Positions 34,801 to 48,812 of a DNA stretch of 64,000 nucleotides are shown one piece after another. How positions within the stretch are numbered: position 1 is the stretch's first letter; the number at the start of each line of letters is the position of its first letter. The position numbers were made by a program, and so were the translations under genes. The DNA is taken from assembly GCF_003369915.1 (NCBI RefSeq), contig NC_046674.1, forward strand, positions 17,341,501-17,405,500, in the 5' to 3' direction. Source of the stretch: Drosophila miranda. Lineage: Eukaryota; Arthropoda; Insecta; Diptera; Drosophilidae. The notes below the pieces were generated by a model that saw nothing but the letters and a program-made list of their open reading frames with translations, had not been told where the DNA came from and made no database searches.

Positions 34801-35870
34801 TTACAAATAAAATAATTTGAAATTTCATTATTTTATGGAATATTTTCATATAAAATAAATACCACAAAATTAAACGCTTAACATTTGTTGGCACCCCCTT
34901 CATGTTTATTCTTAAATCTCCGAAAGTGTACCTGCACTTCGTTCTTTACGTTTTTCCACCTTTTCGAGTTCTTCCACCTTTGCAAGCTCCTTATGTCCTG
35001 CAAGCGTCCGACAACAAAACGTATACGTAATATTTAACAAATTGCAATTAGAGCGCATTAGCCTGAGCATTTTCTCCATTTATTTATGTAGCTGCAGAGA
35101 ACCAGAAACAGAGAGCCAGAGCCAGTGCCAGAACCAGTGGCAGAGCCAGTGCCAATGCCAGAGCTCCTTCGTGAACTCTTGGGTCAACCAATTAGCAAAT
35201 GTATTGACAGCAATTTCTACCATCTCTCAATCTCATCCCGTTGCATGTCTTTGTCTCTCTCTCTCTCTCTCTTTCGTAGCTATGTTAAGGCATATAGGAA
35301 AATCTCTCGCATCATCGATATGATGGCCTGGTTCGGTCTGAAGGAGTGGAAGTTCTCGCATCGGAATATTGACGAATTGAACGAGCTGTTGCCGAGAGGC
35401 GAGCGCACGGTGCTGCAGTTCAACATTGCCACGATTAATTGGAGCGAATATTTTCGCTCGTACCTCAGTGGCATCAGGCGCTACTTCTTTAAGGATAACG
35501 CTAACGATAATAAATTACAGCAGCGCAAAACTATTTATCGCAGGTGAGTCGCACGACTCCTCTTTGCTCTGAGAGAGAGAGAGGGAGAAAGAGGGAGGCG
35601 GTTCGGTTGGGTCCACTAAGTAGTTTTTAATTACACTTTTGTTTACGGCCTTTTTTGCATGCTCCTGCCTGCTGCTGCTGCTGCTGCTCCTCGTCCACCT
35701 CCCCGTCCTCATGCTGCTGCTTCTCCTCTTACAATTGGGACTCTTCACCTGCTCCTAGGATGCTCTTCCTGCACACGCTGCTGAAGACAACATTTGGCCT
35801 TTCATTAATTATGTGCATGCTCAAGATTTATCTCAGGATTTTCAAAATTATGCCAAAGATTGCACTTTGA
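25860..35870 (+). CDS. Fatty acyl-CoA reductase (FAR), ten coding exons
   Basis: FARs reduce fatty acyl-CoA to fatty alcohols with NADPH for wax, hydrocarbon or pheromone metabolism, usually on ER or peroxisome membranes. Exons: 25860-26339, 26501-26629, 28502-28621, 29562-29660, 30226-30382, 31488-31677, 33252-33395, 33870-33989, 35280-35543, 35759-35870; all frames join, giving 604 aa. Residues 1-100 are low-complexity Ser/Glu/Gln-rich. The Rossmann motif TGGTGFVG is at ~114-121, the catalytic YTMTK at 301-305, FAR_C at ~480-555, and a hydrophobic segment (FGLSLIMCML) near the end. The chosen ATG overlaps a good acceptor (TTCTCGCTTTTAG, ending 25881), so an upstream exon may supply the true start. 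The long acidic/Ser N-terminus and length recall D. melanogaster CG5065 (from memory, not confirmed). Confidence 0.93.
28970..29095 (+). repeat. (ATT)n-rich microsatellite in FAR intron 3
   Basis: Imperfect TTA/TTTA repeat about 125 bp long, within the 940-bp intron. Confidence 0.9.
32390..33110. repeat. Degenerate GAACTAGTTC-type repeat in FAR intron 6
   Basis: The palindrome GAACTAGTTC and near forms recur more than ten times. They are embedded in a longer degenerate unit marked by GAAAGCTTTGA at 32650, 32798, 32913 and 33064 (spacings 148, 115, 151 bp). The intron runs 31678-33251. Confidence 0.8.
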
Positions 35871-36699
35871 GCAACTCGCGTTTCATTATAAATTATAATC
35901 AAACGATCCCAGCAGTTGTTTGCTGCTTGGCTCTTAATAAAATCATTTCTTAAAGCATCTCTTGACTTTTTCTCGGGCATCGCTCATACGCCGTGTGGTA
36001 CTCCATTTACGGAGTGCCACAAAACTTTTGACAACTTTTTTTTTCTTCTCTGTCATAATTTTTTCGTTGACAGACGTTTTAGGGTGGCAGGGAGGGGGTC
36101 CCCCCCCTCCCCCCCTACTGCTGCTCAGGTAAGTAAATGTAACCTTCCCTGAACTTTCTTTCTGAGGGGAGAGGAGGGATGGGCTAGGGGGGGACTTCCT
36201 ACATATATTTTGTTGTCACGCTGAGGTCTCGTGAAATATGATGCAATTTCTGGTGCGATAAAGTTGCAAGGACGCCACGATCTGGAAGCGCATCAAAATG
36301 TGAGCTCTAGTATGTGTTGACTTTGAGTGCGGGGAGTGCGGGGTGTGCGGGGAGGGTAGAGGGCACCAAAGTTTGTGGATACTCTACCCAAGGATTACTG
36401 GAGAGTTGAGGCACAAATGAGCATTAAGAATTGAGTATTTTTAAAGGAACTAGTTCATTCCGTACCAAGTTCTTCAGGCTTTATTTGCATTTAAATATTG
36501 TATTCATTTACATAAAACCGATTAAACCAAAAATCAACCAACTGTCACGTTTTTGTCGAGGCACAATTTCGGAATTTTTTAGTTTTTTGGAAGAATTTTA
36601 GTCGATTTCGAGTCAGAGCGTTATCATAGTATATCATTGCCCTGCCTCGGGCTCTGTTTGGGCTGAAAACCAGGTGTTCAAAGAGCCCAATCTTCAACT

Positions 36700-36815
36700 G
36701 GTTTTGTTCATTCCGTCTATAATAATGATCCGATCGCAACCAAATTTTTTATGGTTATTTTTTATGATTCTGCGCTTAGGGATTTCTAAGATCTTCAAGA
36801 TCTAAGATCTATCGA
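36700..36815 (+). mobile_element. Possible degenerate DINE-1 fragment
   Basis: ATGATCCGATCG...TTTTTTATGATTCTGCGCTTAGG...ATCTTCAAG resembles the DINE-1 internal module at 22825-22915 (GATCTGATC...TATGATTCTGCGTTTTAG...TATCTTCAA). The match is short and diverged. Confidence 0.4.
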
Positions 36816-37134
36816 TCACTGATTAGCAAAAAAAAAAAAGTAAACCCTTTTTCTGACACCTCTGATGAGTTTTCCTAGTTATAAGGGGTCCATTGGAGGA
36901 GCTTCTTTGGCCTTATTATAATTATTCTTGATTTTCCAGCCATTATTGGTGTATCTTCGTTGTAAATTCCACGATCTGCTATGGCCTAGACCTTGAGGTA
37001 GGGCATTCCAGCACCCACTCAAGCAACGTGGTCCCGAAAACGCATTTCTCAAGTAGCTTCAACGCGCGAGAAAGAAAGAAGGAAAGAAAGAAGAAATATG
37101 GCCCAAGAAGTGAGCGTAAACAACATGACAAATA

Positions 37135-37172
<38 letters not shown>

Positions 37173-39604
37173 CTCGCTCTCCCTCTCTCTCTTGCACTTA
37201 CATACGTAAGTGGATATATAACGTATAACGGTATACATATATAATTTTAGTTAAAAGTTTTATTTCTCGCATATTTCATATTCTTGTGCGTTGGGAAAAC
37301 TTTTTTCCACCTCTCGAGTATTTCCTTGTTTCATATTTCATCCCAAGGCAAAAAAAAAGGGACAGCAAAGGGACGTGTGGGCAGAAAGAGATAGCAAGAA
37401 AGCTGGCCAAAGAGAGTGAAAGAGAGGGCGCGGCGTCGTGCATTCATTATTGTGTAATATTTTTACATTATTTTATTATAAATCAACAAAATGCACTCAA
37501 CGCCGTCGCGGCACACACACACACACACACACTGACAGAAAAAGTTGCATCTACTCTGTGGCAGTGGCAGCAACGAAAGGCAGCGTGGCAGTGGCAACTT
37601 CTGCTGCTGACAGCAGAAACACATTAAACGTCATAAAATGCACAACGCAGCGAAAAGTGAAGGGAACGCAGCAGCCTGCAGCCTGCAGGGCCCCTCTCCC
37701 CCCTCCCCCTCCCCGCCCACTACTTGGCCTTTATAATTTATTTTTGCTTGAATTAATGCGGAATACTTTTTACCACTTGGCTGCACAGTTTTGGCTACCG
37801 CGCTACCTGATAGCGCACTGTGGGTCGTCGCCGGGGCAGGGGGCAGGGGGCAGGGGGCACGCTGTTTCCCTTCTGATAAGGTAAGTACCTTCTTGCTGGA
37901 GTACAAATCGAACCCGGGAATCGTCTCACATTTGGCTATCCGGTGGTTTCAGGGCCATTTCCTTGGAGCGTTTTTTGCTTATTTCCCCCATGAATTTCCC
38001 TCATATTTCCCCAAGCTTTTGACAGCTTTTGTTGCATAATTAGTCTGGTCATGGCAGCAGCTCCGACATGGAAGGATATGATGCCAACAACTGGACTCTG
38101 TGCGGGGGAAATGTGCAACATCATCAGCTGTCAAATGCCAGATGCAACATATTTATGCATGCCTCAGCGGAGAGCTGGGGCAAGTGCACGCGAGTGGCGA
38201 TAATCAAGTCATCAGGCAAGACAGCCACAGCCACAGCCACATCCACATCCTTCTATTTTCCTGAACATCCTCTCATCAAGGAATGACCGCTCGCTCATGT
38301 GGCATCAAAGCCGGGGCAATGCGGCGTATGAGCAATATTCAAGAAGCAACAGGACACGCCCTGCTTTTGCACCCAAAGATCTGTTCATTTAAAGACTCCA
38401 ACATTTGCCCTAAACGTGGCACGTGTCATGCGGCAGCGCCTCTCGTTTCGGCCGGAGATCCGGGCGTAGACAACTTGTGGCTTGCTTCCATATCGTATAG
38501 AATAGATAGGATTTACCTTAAACTATATCTTTGCTCGAAAGAATCCGAATTTGAAAAAGATATTTTTATTTTTCAGGAATACTCCACAGAAATGTACAAC
38601 CTACAGTAATATCTAGAGTAATCCTTACTTTTCCAGCAATATATTTTATTCTGGCAGGAATACCCTTAATATGTATGTATACCCTATAAAGATGGCTTCC
38701 AAAAAGGCAACCAGAAATGTATATTTTTGCATGTAAATTTGGTTCGTATAGATTTTTAATTTAAAATCAACCTATCCGGATGGACAGCAGGCGGTTAAAC
38801 AGGAAAAGCAGGTAAGCCCAAGCACCTGTGTCCAAGGGATCCACCAGCAGGTAAAATGGATCCCAGAAAGGCCATTAGTCGTTCGTCTGCTAGCCCCCGC
38901 CTAATGTCCTCTTGTCAAAGTCCACACTCAGCAGGCAGGAGGCACCAGACACCAGGCAGTGGCCAGACAGGAGGCAGGCATGTGGCTCAGGGACAGTCTG
39001 TGCATTGCAAAACGTAGCAAGCAATAAAGAAGATTTGTGTCGCCGTCCGCATTTTGTGGATACATTTTTGGGCCATCCCATCCCTTTGTACCGCATTCGT
39101 TTTTGCCTTTTTCTTGCAAATTTTGCAGAAAATCTCGGCCAGGAGAGTAGAAGTCAAGTTTGGTTTTGGGCTAATGACCACAGAATGGCTGCTGCTTGCA
39201 GTCAGTCGTCAGTCAGGACAGGACAGGGCACGGCAGGGCAGGGCAGGCGTGTAGGGACAGGCACAGAATGGTCTTTGTTGAGGGTCAATATGGAATAGCC
39301 TCTGGACTTCAGGTGATGACAAGGTCTCCTCTGACTCTCTCCTTCGGACTGCAAAATCGAATGAAATGAATGATGGCTTGAATCCAAAATCATATTAGAC
39401 AAGAAAACAAAACCAGGTGCGGATCAACAGGGATCCTTCCGATAGCCTGGAACCTATGAGCTGGGACGAAGCGGAAAGGGTTCTAGGAAGAAAGATTAAC
39501 TTCTATTTAGGTTCGAAAAATTCGAAAATATTTTTTTATACCGAAAATTCCCATAAAATAAAGATTTTAAACACCTGCATTTTTTTAATGCTATTGAACA
39601 TATG

Positions 39605-40330
39605 ACAATATCGATTAAATATTATATTTTCATCGATGTGGGGTTATTTTTTGTATATTATTTTGTTGAATAATGAAATTTTAAAGATAGGACCAATGGA
39701 AAGTCTTGTTGTTCCATATTAAATCGAATATTTTCGATAACATTTCCAATAAAAATTTTACATAAAATTTTAGAAATTTTTGTTCGATATAAATTTGAAA
39801 AAAAAACAGTTTTGAAAATATCATCGATATAAATTCCGATTGGTTTTAAAGAAAATATTATCTGTACATTTCCAATACTCGTTAATTATTATATATTCAT
39901 CGATATAGGGATACATTTTGAATATTATTCTGTTGAATGATGAAATTTTATAGATCAAAACAATGGAAAGTCTTGTTTTTCGATATTAAATCGATAGCTT
40001 TTGATAACAATTTGCAATCAATTATCAGATATATTTTCGATCTAAATTTGATAGAATACAAATTTTAAAAATATGCTCTATAAAAATTCCAATTGATTAT
40101 AAAGAAAATATCGATACATTTCTAATACGCGATTAAATATTATATTTTCCTCTATATTGGGATACTATTTTGTTGAGTAATGACATTTTATGGTTAGAAC
40201 CAATGGAAAGTCATTTTTTTCGATATTAAAACGATTACTTTCGATAACTATTCCAATACAAATTTCAGATAGTAATTTTAATATAAATTTAGAAAAATAA
40301 AATAATAAAAAGGTTAAAAGTATTCCCGGC
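39605..40330 (+). repeat. AT-rich degenerate tandem repeat (~250 bp unit, three copies)
   Basis: CAATGGAAAGTC recurs at 39694, 39961 and 40201 (periods 267 and 240). Each is preceded by TTTTGTTGA(A/G)TAATGA and followed by a TATTAAATCGAT-type stretch. ATCGAT and TCGATA motifs are frequent throughout. Confidence 0.85.
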
Positions 40331-43300
40331 TACAGCTTCGATTGATTTTAAAGAAATTATTATCGATTAATTTCTAATACTCTAAGTTAATCACAGATAT
40401 TCTCCCACAAAAACTGTCTTAAAGATGTTGATCCTGTCTCCCAGTATTCAGGGCCTTATCTATAATTTCCAGGCCCTTAAGAGGCACCTCTCTGGCACAC
40501 TTGAGCCGAATAAAAGTGAAACTTTTAAGTGCAATTTCCAAGGATCGAGGGGCTTTTCCCCAAAGAACTGCTGCGCGAAATGGGAAAACCTCACAAACGA
40601 AGGGAACAATTGAGGAAAACGGCGATGGAGAATGGAGCAATCATCGTGTAACTGAAATTAAATCAATCATTGACTTTAATCATCTGGCGGCAATGAAATG
40701 AAATTCCTCTCTTTCTCATTTCAATTAACATTCTGCAACATGTGGCAGGGCTTACAGCGGCAGGGCAGTGCATTTCCCTCAAACATTTATCGATTCCGGC
40801 CAGAGCGGACGCCCCATTAAATTTCGCTGGACGGCAACTTTCAACAGTTGCTCCCCAAAGATTACCGCAAATGCACAATGGGAAAAATAATCATAATTGC
40901 ATATAAAATGTTAATGGGCAATGGACCACGAGACGCCCCCGACAAATGTTTGGGCCAGTTGGCAGACTTTCCCTCTGGAAAACCGACCGCCGCCCCCCCC
41001 CCCCCCCACCCGGAAAAAAATGGAAAACTTTTTAATACACCAAAGGACACATTTGGGCTTCTATTTCCCCCCCTGGCCCCACGCTCCACCTCCTCTCGGC
41101 ACTCACGATGTGTGCGCCGCAAAATGCAAAAACAATTACGGCAAAACTTTGTTGCCTGGAAAAACAAGAGCTGGGGGGTGGAGGGAGCCCCCACCCAAAT
41201 GTGGGAAATTTTGTGCCCCAAAACTTTGTGATGTTTTCTTTTTTGCTTCGCTGGGCCGTTGCTTGTTGCTTTTTATTGGTTATTTGTTGGCATCTCTGCG
41301 CTTTTCCTTTTTCCGTTTTTCCTTTCATGTTTTCATTGCCTCAAAAACAGTAGGCAGCGCTGGGCGGGGCAGGGCAGGGGACAGAGGGGGCTAGATGGGG
41401 CAGCAACACTTAAATTTACATAATTTCCGCTCCAAGACTCCAAAATGTGGAGTCTGCCCTGTGAAAGCTTTTTGGCGAGGATCAGCTGCTGCTGCTCCTC
41501 CTGGTCAGAGGTCCTCCTCCTGGCGGCCGTGTAAACTTTTTCTCCCATGATTTTTTCTGTTTTCCATTTTTTTTTTTGTTTTGTGGAAAAGCGCGGAAAT
41601 GTTGGCAATATTTTAACGCTTCTATTTTAGTTAAATTTTCTCCCGTGCGCTATTTTTTTTTTGTCGGGTTTTCTCCTTGTTTTTGCGGTAAGCCAACGCG
41701 CAGCCGACTTTTTGGCCTTTGGCAAGTGCCTGGGGGGAGCGGGGGCGGGGACGGTGGCAAGTGGCCGTACACCAAGGGAAAACTTTATAGACGCTTAGCA
41801 ATTATGGCCAGTGGCCAGTGGGGAGTCCTTCGAGTGCTATGCGTATGATAAACTCTCTCTCTCTCTCTCTCTCGCTCTCTGTGTGAAAAGGGAAAGGTTG
41901 AAGGCTCCATCGATTTGTTTCGAGTGCTCTGCCGCTTGACGGCTAGAAATAGGTTGAAAAACTAGGCGGAAATTTCCACCAAAAGTTGAAATTATTTACC
42001 CAAAATATGGGCTATTTGGTAAAGTGTTGGCACTGCCATAAAATGTAGAAGCTTTTGCTTTGCGATTTTCAAAAGAAAAATTATTTTAACCGATAAATTA
42101 ATCAATTTTCTATAAGATGGGCTAATTTCTATAAGCGGGACTTTATTGCACTATTTTTTTACCATTTCTTAAACGAAAATTGTCCTAAAATTTGTCCTAA
42201 TGAGCCATGTTCTTCTAGTATCGTCATAAACTTAAAGAACGATCTTTATAGATTTCGTAAACCAAGAAAAAAGTCTGCCGAGTCTTTTCTAAGTCTTTTT
42301 TTTAAAGAGTTATCATTTTTTTACTAGCTCTTTTAAGATGTTCGTTAAATCAAAGAACAATCTCAGCCTCTTAGATCGTTATCTTATCTTTGGAGCATCT
42401 TTGGGCTTTCCTTTTATTTCCCCTGCCAAATTCAGTAGAAAATCTCATTAGCCAATCCTTTGCTCCGTCTAAAAATCACATAAAAAATCGTATTATTTCT
42501 ATCCAATCTATCCTTCGACAAAACTTTTGCTGGCTAGCTTTTTTCATTGCAATATTCTTTCCTATGCAATTATTTGCAGTCATATTTTCCCCTGCCTGTC
42601 GCTTTTCCCCCGCTCACCTACAAAAGAAAGACAAACAATGGGAAAAGCGTTTGGCAGGAAGCGTTATGGGAAAATTGGAATTTAATTAAAAATTTCCACT
42701 GACAGTTCATCCATCCAGCTCATTATCCTGTCAAACAGACTGAGGGATTGATAGGGAAAATGGGGGGGCAAAAAGGAAGCAAGGAAAATGGAAAAATGTT
42801 AACACCAAAACTTAATTGAATTCATGCGAAATCAAATCGAATCCCAGAGAAAGACCGAATGGACAAAGTGCTAATTTTATTACATGGATTTCATCATTTT
42901 CCTTATGCTCCAAGGGGGAATCCCCCGCCATTTCCCTTATAAAAAAAGGAATTACTTCTTCTGCAGATTTTTCCTGGGGTTTTCCTTCAATGGTTATCCC
43001 TTCCGTAGCCTCATTTAATGACAATTAACGTTTTTCTAATGGCTTGCAATTACGGGGAATCCTCCGGCTTTAAGCAAAGATTTATGCCCCACAGGGGGAG
43101 CCACTTGCCAGCCACCTACCGCCACCAGAGGGCGTTCGCTTCTCACAATGTTGGCCTTATTATTACATTGTTTATGATACCCCCCCTCTCCCCATTGGCC
43201 CCTTGTTCATGGCTTGTTTTACAAGCCCCCATCGTCTCGGCCATGTTTACTTGTGGCCCTCTGCCTGGACCCCATTTGCGGTCGCCCATTTGCCATTCTC

Positions 43301-46300
43301 CTTCAAGTTCCTGCTTCAAGTCATATTTCCTTATTATCTGGGCGGGCTGCGGGGGGGCTGTTGTGTTTTTTGCGGTTGACCTTACGCCAAAAAAAAAAAA
43401 AAAGGAAGAAGAAAATGGGAATTATTAATAGCCTCCTCGTCCATTTGCAGCTAAGTGGCCCAAATTGTGTGTTTGTTTATATCATTCCAAAGAATCTTAA
43501 AGATTTTCTTTGAAGGCTTTCCCTTTTTGGGCCAGTGGTAAGTCGGGCAGCGGTTGGGGGCTGGGCCACAGTTTATGGGGCGCATTGAACCTTGAACCTT
43601 TGTTAATGACGCTTGAGGTTCCATAAAAATAATCGAGAGGCAAAGCGGAGTTATGACCGAGCCAAAGGGGGCTTGCAGGCTTACAGTGCGTTCAATTATT
43701 GTAAGTTCTTTGGTTCTTTGGAGTACTCTTTAGAGCTTTAGGATTCCTGCATCCTAAATGATCAGATATTGCAATTTTTCGCTTTTTTATTATCGATAGT
43801 TCGATAATTATTAGGCTATTATTATCCCTGGTTCGTTCCATTATTTATATGAATTTTATGAATAATCGAAAATGTATCGACTGTTTGATTGTTTAATGTC
43901 TTTGTTCGATTATTTGATCGATACTAGTGTCTGCTGCTTCGATAACAATCATTTTTCTCTTCCTATATTATAGTTTCTTGGTAAAAATGGTAATTTGTCT
44001 TTCCATATCCTTTACCTTTTGACTTTTACTCCTTCCTTATTAATAATTCCTTCGTTGTTAATTAATAAATTTGCTTTTCCTGGTATTAAGTATAATCTTA
44101 CACGTTTTCCACTAATTGATCTGCCTCTTTGGATTCGCCACCTTGCCCTTTAAGGCACTGGCGAGCATTGCTCTTCTTCGGTTTCTTTTATCTGGCCAAT
44201 AGCTCACCTTTTATCCAACTGTGTGGCACACACCTTGCGTAACTTTCTCGTCTGCTCCTCCCCTCTGGCTGGCGTTATTTTCTCCCTCGCTTTGCCCCTC
44301 TTTGTCTCGTTCTCGTTCGTTTCTCCATTGCATTAATTACCGCATACTTGGGGGAACAGCTGGCGAGTGGGTGGCAAAATCTGTGGCTGTGCAAAATTGC
44401 ACTTCAAAATGAGAGCAGGAAAAGCTTCTTCTGCGTCCACGTTCCACGTTCCACCTGCTGTTCTGCTGTTGCATCTCCTGCTCCTTCTGAGCGCTTATAT
44501 TTCCAGTGCTCTTTCCCCTCCTGCTGGTTCCTGATCCTCTGCTCCTCTGCTGTCTCCTCCCCTTGGTCTCTGTCGTAAAGTGTTTGCACGTGAGTTTTGT
44601 GGGCGCCAACATGCGCTGATTGAGAGTTCTATCCTCCCCCTCAACGCTGCCTCATGCCACACACTCTCTGTGCCACACATTGGGGTAAAGGATAAATGAA
44701 GGACGATGCTTAGGATCTGACGTCGGAAAAAGAGAGAGCAACACTCTTCTGCCAGCCACCGTTTCCTTTTTTTTCCCCTCCCCCTCCTACGCCATCGTTC
44801 TCTCTCTTTTTTTTCTGTTGAGGTTTTTCCCGTTGAAGTGTTGTTGAAGCGCTTTGGCAAATATTTGATTTTAATTTTTCCAATTAATTGGTTTTCCATC
44901 AAAAATTGAACACGCCTCTCTGTACAGCCCCATCATCCTTGTGCATCCTTGTGCATCCTGTAACCAGCGTCCTGTACCTGCATTTTCCATATAAAAAATG
45001 AACTATTTTTTTTCCCCCCCCCTCCGACAAGGCTGGCAGCGTATAGGGTTCTCCTGTTAGGACGGAGAAAGTCTACACACAAAAAAGTTTTCCCTGCCAA
45101 CCGCAAACAGCGGGAGGGGGTGGTGACTAGAGGGCGTGGCAAATGTCAACTACAAGAAAATTGTCACTAATGAGTGGTAAAAAGAGCGAACGGAAGAGTC
45201 AAGAGAGTCCGTCCAGTGGTCCTGGGACCACCAAAGGCTTTTGTTTGCATAGGCCCAAAGAACAGGAAATGAGCAGCCAAGTCGCCAGAGTGGCCCCTCT
45301 TTATGGAGAGACGGGAGGCCAGAGAGAAAGTAGATGATGGCCTAGGAGGAGCCTCTGCTGGATGGTCCACTGTGTACAGTCAATATTGGCAAATGTGTCA
45401 GTTGCAGTCTGTGGCGGGTCTGTCTCTATGGGAGTTGACGGTTTTCCAACGGGTTTTCCTGTGGCTTATGAGGCAGCAGCAGCAGCAGCAGCAGCGGCGG
45501 CAAAAAGCCAACACGCGGGCAAGGGATAATGAAAACCACGACAAAAGCACAAAAGTTGCACAACGGAGACAAGTAGCCAGAGGAGGGTCGTCTGGCGGAG
45601 GAGAAGGAGATTCAGAAAATGCCACATACCACCCACACCCCCACACACCCACACACACACACATACCAGGCGACATTTACATGCAAATTATGTACAAAGG
45701 AAAACAAGAAACAAAAATCGAGCAAAAATAGGGGGCAGCAGGTTAAGGGTTAAACGTTAAAGCTGGCCGGAGAGATGCCCTTCCTTTCGACAATGCGATA
45801 AAGGATAAAGGTCTGGGTCGATCGTTTTCTCGTATTTCCTTTTAAAACCCCTAAACCATAGACCCTCTACCACTGTCATGGAGAGACAAATTGTACTACC
45901 CCTCGTTAAGGGTATTCTGGGTGGAGAAAAAAAAAAAAAGAAGAAAACGAAAACGAAGCCCTGCCCCGGAACTCTTGTGTTTCGTGTTAATGAGATAAGC
46001 ATGCAAATGCGCTAATAGAATGAGCTGCTGCCGCCGCTGCTCCCGATCCTGCCGCCACCCACCCAAGCCTGCTACAGTTTTCCAGCCACTTCTTTTCCCG
46101 ACGTGGCGGCTGTCAGCAAAAGGGGGGAGGGAGGCGGCGGGGCGCACGAAGAGCAGTCAATTAACAAGGCACTGCTGCTGCAGGTGGTGGGATGCTGGTG
46201 GCAGGACTCGAGAGTGGAGTGGAGTTGAGGAGGCTCCTACTCCTGCTCCAGCTCCTGCTCGGCTCCACCGTTCATCATCGTTTATCTTAATAAACCGCGC

Positions 46301-48109
46301 ACTCAGTCAGACATTAAGCTATGCGAAAAACCAAAAAGCAGCCAAAAGTCCTTTGGAAAATTGCTTAATTTGCAGTTGGCACTCGGGCAGGAGTCGAGCA
46401 GCAAGGATTCCCAGTCAGAAAGAAATCAGATTCAGTCCAAAGGGGGGGCATGAAGGGTGTGGCAGATTCAGTGCAGCGTTAACGCTAACGTGGAACTGCG
46501 GCACGTAAAAATGTTGATAAAACGCACAAAAGCCAGTTGATGATTTCAATTTATATTTCCAAGTGGAACTCATCTTTAGTCCGGGCATCAGCGAACCAGC
46601 GTCAGAGGCAGATGTGGGGACGGGGGGGGAGGGAGGTGGCAGTAACTGGTGCTGTTACTGTAACTGCTTCCCACCCACACCTCCCCCAGCCCAACATGTA
46701 GCGAATTTGCTGAAGCATATCACGTGCAACATAATTTTTCCAAGCGACTTGCCACTTGCAAGGAGTAGCAGCAGCAGCAGCAACGGAGAGACGTGTGTGT
46801 GGGGGGGTAGAGTGAGCGAGAGAGGAATGGCTTGGCGACTGACATGAATCCTCTGCGTCATGCCTCACCCCTCACTGCGTGCCCCCCTGTCTCCAACATC
46901 AGATTGGGGATGTGTGGCATTATGAGCGTGAAGTAGACTAAATAAATTACATTTAAGTGCGAAAGGTGTTACGCACAAAACGAACAAAATTCAGCAAAAA
47001 GCCAGACTAAAGAGGGATATACCCAAGTTTCAACCGATTTTGGATAACCATTTTTGCTTTAATATTAAGACTTACCGAAGGATTTCCACTAGATTTCGTC
47101 AGAATAAACCAGCCTTCAATCGTTTGATCCTGTACAAGGGATTATAAAACAGTTAGATATAAATTTTGGCTAAAATATCAGAGAGAGTTAAACAACAAAC
47201 TCTACTGAAGAAGGCAATCCAGGGACAAATTGTGAGCAAAACTTCCATAGAACTTCCAAGAAGACCCACCATTATTCAGTGTTGGATAAAATCTAAAAAG
47301 AAAAGGAGAAAAAAGAAAATCTCAAGATCAATAAGCATAAAATTCAATTTTCAACTTCAGCAAAAACTTTCCTCAAGAAGGAAATTCGGCAATTTTCTAC
47401 AAGACTAAACACCTGCGACACCTTTGGCAAGAAATGGTTAAAAAATAAACGCTAATAACCATAAAATAAGTGTGAAAAATACCTTTAAATATGAGCTGCC
47501 TCTTACCATCTTTAAAGTTCTTATAGATGCGTACCACCCCCCAAGGCCGCCTACAACTTCTGCTTGAAGTTGGTGGTGGGAGGGGGGAAATGCATTTGGT
47601 TCTTTGGAAAAGTTTTTGGCAAGCAAATGGAGCAGGAAACAGCTGTCCCTTTCATATCTTTTGCATATCAAAAGTATCGACAGAGAGGGAAGTAGGAGGA
47701 GACAGCAGGCGCACAGAGTCACATGCCCAATCTGTTGTTCTCCCACTCCAACTCCCACTCCCACTCCCACCCTATCTATCGGCTGCACTCTCCTGCAGCA
47801 TTCCAGTTAGTAAGTGAAGTATATGCAAAGTTTGTCTAGTGCAAGCGAGATGGCTAGACACACTGCTTGAAATTACATTTTTGGTGCTCTCTTGAGGTAC
47901 TTGCTAAACGAGAAAAACAGTGGCTGTATGGAATAAGCATAATTGTACATAATCGGGGATGAGTGCATTCAAATGATTATGAAATGTGGTGCAAAACTCA
48001 TGTCCAACGCTCATGGGATTTCCACACAATAAATCCAGCCTGGTTTAGCCAGTGCTTAATGCCTGAAATCACCATATCTCCGCTCTGCTTTAACATACAC
48101 TGCATATGA

Positions 48110-48140
<31 letters not shown>

Positions 48141-48373
48141 CGTGCGTTGGTCTGTTTGCATAGACGAGTGCAAAGTTACATTCAATTTATATGCACTTGC
48201 TGCCAAAAGTTTACACCCGAAAAAAGTTTCCGCTCAACGAAAACTAAACATTTTGTTATCGCCCTGATAATGGACTCGCTCGGCGGCAGAGGCTTTTCTC
48301 CCAAGCAGCGGCTGCTGCTGCTGCCGCCGCTGCAGACATAACCTCACCGCCCACACATAGACATGGGACTTAC

Positions 48374-48630
48374 CAACGGTACATGTTATGCGCCTGCACT
48401 CCCTTCAGACGGCAAAGTTTATTGCTTCAGCAACAATTGAATTGCTTGCGCCAATTTGAGACAATTTTTCACTATTGAAGTGCAATTTGAAGACGAAACT
48501 CACACACACACACTGCCACAGAACACGCAAAAAAAAAAAACACTTTCACAGAACACCCGCAAACAACAAAAACCGAAAAACGCACAGAGAACTGATATTA
48601 ACTTAAACTTTCTTGCTTTTACACTACACT
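48374..48630 (-). other. 5' exon of an unidentified minus-strand gene
   Basis: An initiator match TCAGTG (A at 48630) is followed by A/T- and GTGT-rich sequence typical of a Drosophila 5' UTR, for example AAAGTGTTTTTTTTTTTTGC. A strong donor (CCGTTG|GTAAGT) follows at 48374/48373. An ATG at 48384 (MYR...) lies just before the donor and could be the start codon, or the exon may be non-coding. The downstream exons were not found; they must lie at lower coordinates, possibly beyond or around the FAR gene. Confidence 0.5.
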
Positions 48631-48783
48631 GATCGAACGCGGCGGCTCCAAAAATGAATTGAACACACTTTAAACACAAAACAAATCAAACAATAAAAAC
48701 GCGCAATTTTTGCATTGTTCCGCGGTCTTTCTTCTTCTTTACGATCAAAAGCGCGGTCGCTCTCTGCTCGTGCCGTTTAAGAA

Positions 48784-48812
48784 TATCGATAGCTCACAAG
48801 CCGGTATCGATA
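48784..48812. promoter_or_regulatory. Paired DRE motifs (TATCGATA)
   Basis: Two exact TATCGAT(A) sites at 48784-48791 and 48805-48812, and a further ATCGATA near 48951. DREF binds TATCGATA at housekeeping-type promoters. They lie between the minus-strand initiator (48630) and the plus-strand TATA box (48988), which suits a divergent promoter. Confidence 0.6.

Larger units (their letters stand above)
35871..48373. other. Long gene-poor interval downstream of FAR
   Basis: I found no convincing coding exon in 12.5 kb. It contains microsatellites ((AC)n 37137-37169, (CT)n near 41853-41874, (CAG)n near 45475-45493, (GT)n 48110-48137), homopolymers (15 Cs at 40993-41007), a tandem repeat at 39.6-40.3 kb, and many polypyrimidine tracts. 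Because a minus-strand 5' exon ends with a donor at 48374, at least part of this interval is probably intron of that gene. Short exons could have escaped me. Confidence 0.6.

Noticed and set aside
46020-46508. 162-codon plus-strand frame
   Set aside because: Low-complexity and mixed composition across CTG-rich intronic-type DNA. No supporting signals.
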